A DNA stretch of 20,757 bases. Source: a virus. The notes beneath the pieces were generated by a model. It had not been told where the DNA came from and ran no database searches. It was given only the letters and a program-made list of their open reading frames with translations. The first letter of the stretch is position 1; every line of letters begins with the position of its first letter. The DNA lies in IMG/VR virus record IMGVR_UViG_3300017964_000110, positions 1 to 20,757 of that record; one strand, 5' to 3'. Made by a program: the position numbers and the translations under genes. Shown piece by piece: positions 16,967 through 20,757 of the stretch.

Positions 16967-18313
16967 ATGGCGCTAGGAAATATTAAATTAAGAGCAACAT
17001 CGGCAAATGTTACCACTCAGATTAATGGCATAACTGCTATATCTTCTAGTCAAGTAACAAATGCTCCGTTGACTCACGAACAATTAGACTTAAACTTTTT
17101 AGAATTAGCAAATTCTATAGTGAATTTGTCATCTGCTGAAGGTATAACTCTTGCAAATCAAACAACAACTGATTTAACAGAAGGCACAAACTTATACTAC
17201 ACAGATGCCAGAGTAGATTCAAGAGTAGCCAATATTGCAGTTTCAAATATTGGTGCTAATGCTGTCAATGATACACATATTGATTTTGGTACAGGTGCCA
17301 ATCAAGTGTCAACAGCAGACATACCAGAAGAAACTAATTTATACTACACAGATACAAGAGTTGACAACAGAATTAGTCAAGCATCAATAAATGATTTATC
17401 AGATGTGGTTGCAACTTCTCCATCCAATGGAGATATTTTAAAATATGTAACAGCAAATTTAAGATTTGAATTGTCAGCTGATACAAACACTACAGATATC
17501 AGTGCAAACACAATAAATCAACTTTCAGATGTAGACACAACCGGCGTAACAACAAATTCAATTTTAAAATACAATGGTGCAAATTGGGTAGTATCAACTG
17601 ACATAGATACCACAGATTTATCTGCAAACACAACAACTGATTTGACAGAAGGTACAAACTTATACTACACAGATGCTAGAGTAGATGCCAGAGTTGCAAA
17701 CATAGAAGTATCAAATATTGCCATAGATGCAGTTGGCAATACACATCTTGACTTTGCAAATATATCTGTAACTAGTTTTGCTGACATTGGTGATTATGTC
17801 ACAACAACAATGACTGCAAACTTAGATGCAAACGCATATAGTATACTAAACGCAGGCAACGTAGAAGCTGTGGCTTTCAATGCCAATGCAGATTCAACTA
17901 GTCAAGTTTCCACATTCACAAGAGATCAAGAATCAACTGGAACTACAGTAAGAACATTGAACATCAGAGCACAGTCAAGTATAGACATGACAGACGGTTA
18001 TGGTGGTTCACTGGGATTCAAAATCAAAGACGACACAGCAGAAGAAGACATTGGTTCAATCAGTATTGCCAGAGATGGTGCTGACAACACTGGTAAGTTT
18101 ATTTTAACTTTGGTTGATACCGGTACATATACCGAAGTATTAACAGTAAAATCAGACGGTTTAACAGCATTTACTGGTGCAGTACAACTAGCAAGTATGA
18201 CAACAACACAGCGTGATGCAATTAGTTCACCTACTGCTGGAATGATGATTTACAACACCACAGTTAATAAACACCAAGGATATAATGGTACTACATGGAA
18301 TGATTTCTATTAA
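16967..18313 (+). CDS. tail-fibre-like protein with LYYTDARV repeats
   Basis: The 448-residue product is built from repeats. It has three copies of the (T)EGTNLYYTDARVD unit (residues 67-108, 119-136 and 223-263) and two tandem copies of an LSDV...ILKY...SANT unit (141-182 and 183-222). A glycine/aspartate-rich strand region follows (about 320-400), and the C-terminal tip RDAISSPTAGMMIYNTT runs into a YNGTTW motif. Such repeats and tips are typical of fibre and adaptor proteins of marine phages and prophages, usually trimeric and beta-rich. No intramolecular chaperone domain is visible. The start is 14 bases after the giant gene. No convincing ribosome binding site precedes it; the nearest is AGGA, 12 bases away. 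It is probably part of the host-recognition apparatus attached to the baseplate. Confidence 0.8.
   Translation: MALGNIKLRATSANVTTQINGITAISSSQVTNAPLTHEQLDLNFLELANSIVNLSSAEGITLANQTTTDLTEGTNLYYTDARVDSRVANIAVSNIGANAVNDTHIDFGTGANQVSTADIPEETNLYYTDTRVDNRISQASINDLSDVVATSPSNGDILKYVTANLRFELSADTNTTDISANTINQLSDVDTTGVTTNSILKYNGANWVVSTDIDTTDLSANTTTDLTEGTNLYYTDARVDARVANIEVSNIAIDAVGNTHLDFANISVTSFADIGDYVTTTMTANLDANAYSILNAGNVEAVAFNANADSTSQVSTFTRDQESTGTTVRTLNIRAQSSIDMTDGYGGSLGFKIKDDTAEEDIGSISIARDGADNTGKFILTLVDTGTYTEVLTVKSDGLTAFTGAVQLASMTTTQRDAISSPTAGMMIYNTTVNKHQGYNGTTWNDFY
17165..17755 (+). repeat. mosaic repeat block in the fibre gene
   Basis: Units run almost back to back: LYYTD copy 1 at 17165-17290, a short copy 2 at 17321-17374, LSDV/ILKY copy 1 at 17387-17512, LSDV/ILKY copy 2 at 17513-17632, and LYYTD copy 3 at 17633-17755. 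Copies 1 and 3 of the LYYTD unit share long stretches of identical DNA, including TTATACTACACAGATGC, which points to a fairly recent duplication or gene-conversion event. Confidence 0.8.
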
Positions 18314-18366
18314 ATCAATGAAAACTAGTAAAAGTAAATTAATTAAGGTTAAATATAGTTTTAATC

Positions 18367-18396
18367 TTGACAATAAATAGAATTATAGGGTATAAT
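18367..18396 (+). promoter_or_regulatory. consensus TTGACA/TATAAT pair overlapping a late promoter octamer
   Basis: A perfect TTGACA (18367-18372) and a perfect TATAAT (18391-18396) are 18 bases apart. The late-type octamer AATAAATA (18372-18379) lies inside this span. The octamer ends 23 bases before the ATG at 18403, leaving room for a short leader. Transcription from the TATAAT would begin at about the ATG itself. Either or both could be used, and the octamer is favoured for a structural gene. Confidence 0.5.
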
Positions 18397-18402
18397 AAAG
18401 AT

Positions 18403-19047
18403 ATGCAAAACACAGAAAAACCAAATGAAACAGGCACAGTAAAAGTTCAAGGTCATGTGTTAATCACAGACAAACAAACTGGAGAAGTGCTTGTGGACAA
18501 GAAAAACGCAATTCACCATGGAAACATGGCATTTGTTATTGCGGCGGCCTTGTCACATCATACACTAAATGACTCAGGTATATATCATATGGGATTTGGT
18601 AATGGTGGTTCTGATGTGCTATCTACTGGTGCTATTAAGTATAAAAGCACCAACACTGGCTCTACAAAAGACAATTCTGCTGATTTATACAACCGAACAT
18701 ATCAAAAGGTTGTAGCAAAACCATCAGCTACAACGTCAGTACAGAGCGGTGACCCAAGCAACAATATTGAAGTAATAGCATCAACTGGTGCTTATACTGA
18801 TTTAAAAGTAAAATGTTTACTTGACTTTGGAGAACCCACAGGTCAAGATGCAACTGATAATGCAATAACTGATACCAGTTATGTGTTTGATGAGCTTGGT
18901 TTGTTTGCGTACTATCAAAATACTGCTAGTGGTACAATTGACATTGATCAGAGTTTAATGCTGTCACATGTTATTTTCCACCCAGTACAAAAGAGTACAA
19001 ATAGACAAATTGAGATTATTTACACAGTTAGAGTGCAAATGCAGTAA
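18403..19047 (+). CDS. probable phage structural (tail/fibre-associated) protein
   Basis: The start is placed at ATG 18403 (MQNTEKPNETG), giving 214 residues. A longer reading from TTG at 18367 is rejected because that codon is part of the promoter. The N-terminal block VKVQGHVLITDKQTGEVLVD followed by KKNAIHHGNMAFVIAAAL, then a YHMGFGNGG segment, are features I associate with structural proteins of marine T4-like phages. The exact role is not known to me. A YVFDELGLFAYYQ segment near residue 170 and a C-terminal strand IEIIYTVRVQMQ suggest a beta-sandwich. The block is flanked by fibre genes, so a fibre connector or a baseplate-fibre adaptor is likely. No signal peptide or membrane segment. 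The ribosome binding site is weak (AAAG close to the ATG, or GGG 12 bases away). Confidence 0.75.
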   Translation: MQNTEKPNETGTVKVQGHVLITDKQTGEVLVDKKNAIHHGNMAFVIAAALSHHTLNDSGIYHMGFGNGGSDVLSTGAIKYKSTNTGSTKDNSADLYNRTYQKVVAKPSATTSVQSGDPSNNIEVIASTGAYTDLKVKCLLDFGEPTGQDATDNAITDTSYVFDELGLFAYYQNTASGTIDIDQSLMLSHVIFHPVQKSTNRQIEIIYTVRVQMQ

Positions 19048-19051
19048 TGAA

Positions 19052-19059
19052 AATAAATA
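19052..19059 (+). promoter_or_regulatory. putative late promoter of the 433-residue fibre gene
   Basis: AATAAATA begins 5 bases after the stop of the preceding gene and ends 18 bases before the ATG at 19078. A clear ribosome binding site, AGGAG (19064-19068), lies between them. Spacing is nearly the same as at gene 25. Confidence 0.6.
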
Positions 19060-19077
19060 CGTTAGGAGCAATATATA

Positions 19078-20379
19078 ATGTCATACACAATTAATAACAG
19101 TAGAGGTTCTGTAGTAACAACAGTTACCCCTGGTACAACCCAGGTTGTTGGTGGCATTACCCTAATTGGTAAAAACTACACAGGATACGGTGAATTAATT
19201 GCTGAAGACTTGGTCAAAATGTTGGAAAATCAAGCCAACACTACCAATCCAAGCTCACCCTTGGAAGGCCAGTTATGGTATGACACTACAGAAAATATTC
19301 TAAAAGTATACGATACAAATTGGCAGAGACTACAAGTAACAGTAGGTACATCTGCACCATCATCACCAACAGCAGGTACAATGTGGTTAGACACATCCGG
19401 CGATGGTGTATTCAAAGTTTATGATGGTAGTTCTTTTGTAGCGACAGCAATGGCGTCGTCAAAAACAAGAAGTACCGCAGTAACAGTAAAAGTTGGCAAT
19501 AACACATGGGCCACAACAGCTAGACAAAATGGCTTTACATCAAATTCAAATGCTGAAGTTGATTTAACGGCTATCGTAGCAACAGACGGTTCAGGTAATG
19601 AAGAAGTAGTAGCACTATTTTCTCCAGCATCGTTTGATATTAGTAATCAAACAGATGGCATTGCTAACTCATCAACACTAGCATATGATATCTATAACAA
19701 CTTCTCTGTAACAACAGCAGGTGCAGGATCAAATTCTTTACAAGCTGGTTTGAACATCAGAGACGGGTTTTTAGATCCGGCGGCAACAGCGCCGTTGGCC
19801 GATGAAGCATTAAGTGTTCAAGATGCATCAAATTCATCAGTAGCATATGACAGTGATTCAATTTTAATTTTAACAAAATCTACAGCTCAAGAGCATGTTG
19901 GCGATATTAGACCATCAGCTAACAACACTGTAAACTTAGGTTCAACAACAAATAGATACGCAACTATATACGGTGTATCTACATCAGCACAATATGGTGA
20001 TATTGCGGAAAGATATCATGCTGATGTACCAATGGAACCAGGTATGGTTGTTGCTCTAGGAGGTGCTGAGGAAATTACTCGCACAGCCGAAAGAGCTGAT
20101 GAAAACGTATTCGGAGTCATCTCAACTTCACCAGCATTTAGAATGAATGATGTTGAACAAGATGATGCAGAATATCCTTTTGTTGCATTTTCCGGGAGGG
20201 TTCCTTGTTTAGTCAAAGGACCGGTAGCAAAAGGTGAGAGGTTGGTAAGCAGTGACATTCCAGGAGTTGCTGTTGCGGCCAGCCACACAGACAGTTGGAA
20301 ATCTATCATTGGTAGATCACTAACTGACAAAACTTCAGACGAGGTCGAAAAAATAACTATTGCAATAGGAGTAAAATAA
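19078..20379 (+). CDS. tail-fibre-like protein with conserved C-terminal domain
   Basis: The 433-residue product has a head of about 60 residues (ITLIGKNYTGYGELIAED) that recurs in marine phage fibre proteins. Two copies of a G-x-x-W-x-DT...KVYD module follow (about residues 58-82 and 92-118). After a Ser/Thr/Asn-rich shaft, NTVNLGSTTNRYATIYG (about 285-301) leads into a C-terminal domain starting at QYGDIAERYHAD (about 304-315) and running to the end. That last domain, with EPGMVVALGG and a VFGVISTSPAF motif, recurs at fibre C-termini. It may be related to the self-cleaving peptidase G2 type of fibre chaperones; I cannot confirm a catalytic residue. The gene has its own AGGAG ribosome binding site and late-type promoter octamer and follows the 214-residue gene by 30 bases. 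Confidence 0.82.
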   Translation: MSYTINNSRGSVVTTVTPGTTQVVGGITLIGKNYTGYGELIAEDLVKMLENQANTTNPSSPLEGQLWYDTTENILKVYDTNWQRLQVTVGTSAPSSPTAGTMWLDTSGDGVFKVYDGSSFVATAMASSKTRSTAVTVKVGNNTWATTARQNGFTSNSNAEVDLTAIVATDGSGNEEVVALFSPASFDISNQTDGIANSSTLAYDIYNNFSVTTAGAGSNSLQAGLNIRDGFLDPAATAPLADEALSVQDASNSSVAYDSDSILILTKSTAQEHVGDIRPSANNTVNLGSTTNRYATIYGVSTSAQYGDIAERYHADVPMEPGMVVALGGAEEITRTAERADENVFGVISTSPAFRMNDVEQDDAEYPFVAFSGRVPCLVKGPVAKGERLVSSDIPGVAVAASHTDSWKSIIGRSLTDKTSDEVEKITIAIGVK

Positions 20380-20380
20380 A

Positions 20381-20757
20381 ATGGCTTATCAACAAGGTGA
20401 TACAATTACTGCTAATGATTATAATACATTCATTGGCGATATTAATACGGTCATCGGTACTGGTAGCGGAGACTCTGGTTATGGCTTAACTGAAATTTCA
20501 ACTGTGGCGCAAGGAGCAACAATATCTGCGGCACAATGGAATTCATTACTTTCTGGTTTACAGAAAGCGGCTAATCACCAAGGATCAACTATTACCAATG
20601 CATCAAACACAGTAAGCACAGGCGGTAATATATTACCACTTTCAAACCTGGCTACTGATATTACAACAATTTCAACTAACAGATTAACAGCGGCAGGCGG
20701 AAACTTATCAACAGGCATTACAGGAACTTCTTCAACAAGAACAACTGCATGGACTGG
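20381..20757 (+). CDS. phage structural protein, cut by window end
   Basis: An open frame starts one base after the preceding stop and is still open at the window end after 125 codons. The ribosome binding site AGGAG (20368-20372) lies 8 bases before the ATG, inside the end of the upstream gene. The N-terminus MAYQQGDTITANDYNTFIGD and the later ISAAQWNSLLSGLQKAANHQ stretch resemble the head of structural proteins found among tail-fibre genes of marine phages. The rest is Thr/Ser/Asn-rich, consistent with a fibre shaft or a decoration protein. Tight spacing implies it is in one transcript with the 433-residue gene. Function beyond structural is not known. Confidence 0.75.
   Translation, partial: MAYQQGDTITANDYNTFIGDINTVIGTGSGDSGYGLTEISTVAQGATISAAQWNSLLSGLQKAANHQGSTITNASNTVSTGGNILPLSNLATDITTISTNRLTAAGGNLSTGITGTSSTRTTAWT

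Noticed and set aside
18314-18366. Search for a terminator between the 448- and 214-residue genes
   Set aside because: The stretch is AT-rich with TTAATTAA but no GC-containing stem followed by a T tract.
18318-18380. 20-codon open frame in the gap after the 448-residue gene
   Set aside because: It has no ribosome binding site, is Lys/Asn-rich as any AT-rich gap would be, and runs through the promoter elements.
18367-18402. TTG start giving 12 extra residues to the 214-residue gene
   Set aside because: The TTG is the first half of TTGACA, and these codons cover the promoter octamer; ATG 18403 is a simpler start.
20016-20405. 129-codon minus-strand open frame overlapping the 433-residue gene
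   Set aside because: It lies opposite a conserved fibre domain, crosses into the next gene's start and shows no initiation signal.

Overview
The window reads as part of the genome of an AT-rich T4-like (myovirus-type) phage, most likely a marine one. The anchor is a plus-strand run starting with a gp25-type baseplate wedge protein and a gp6-type baseplate wedge protein. They are followed by an 11.3 kb gene for a 3766-residue baseplate/tail protein and then by repeat-rich tail-fibre-like genes. Several modules are ones I associate with marine T4-like phages: the LYYTDARV fibre repeats, the cupredoxin-like C..H..M module, and the GQLWYDTT / GKNYTGYGE fibre head. The low GC content would fit a phage of an AT-rich marine host such as SAR11 or Prochlorococcus, but the host is an inference and nothing in the window proves it.

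Layout. Bases 1-1627 hold minus-strand genes: a membrane protein cut by the window edge (1-204), a 104-residue protein of unknown function (419-733), an 82-residue protein of unknown function (814-1062), and a ClpP-like serine protease with a complete Ser-His-Asp triad (1067-1627). The 104-residue gene sits in its own cassette, with a host-type TTGACA/TATAAT promoter upstream and a hairpin/T-tract terminator downstream. Bases 1628-1731 are a divergent promoter region. Bases 1732-16952 are a tightly packed structural block (25, 6, giant gene) whose junctions are a one-base stop/start overlap and a 3-base gap. Bases 16967-20757 hold four fibre or structural genes, the last cut by the window end. 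No tRNA, rRNA, CRISPR array or insertion sequence was seen, and no stretch above 300 bases lacks a gene.

Regulation. The octamer AATAAATA, one base from the T4 late promoter TATAAATA, lies just upstream of four plus-strand starts: gene 25, the 448-residue fibre gene, the 226-residue gene and the 433-residue gene. An exact TATAAATA lies upstream of the clpP-like gene on the minus strand. The structural genes therefore look like late genes read from a sigma55-type promoter, whereas the left-hand minus-strand cassettes carry sigma70-like hexamers.

How the parts fit. gp25 and gp6 would build the baseplate wedge. The giant protein probably takes the place of several separate T4 wedge and fibre-attachment proteins, and it carries possible sugar-binding and metal-binding modules. 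The genes after it look like exchangeable fibres or fibre adaptors. The ClpP-like enzyme is not in a head gene cluster, so a role in protein turnover or late processing is as likely as a head-maturation role.
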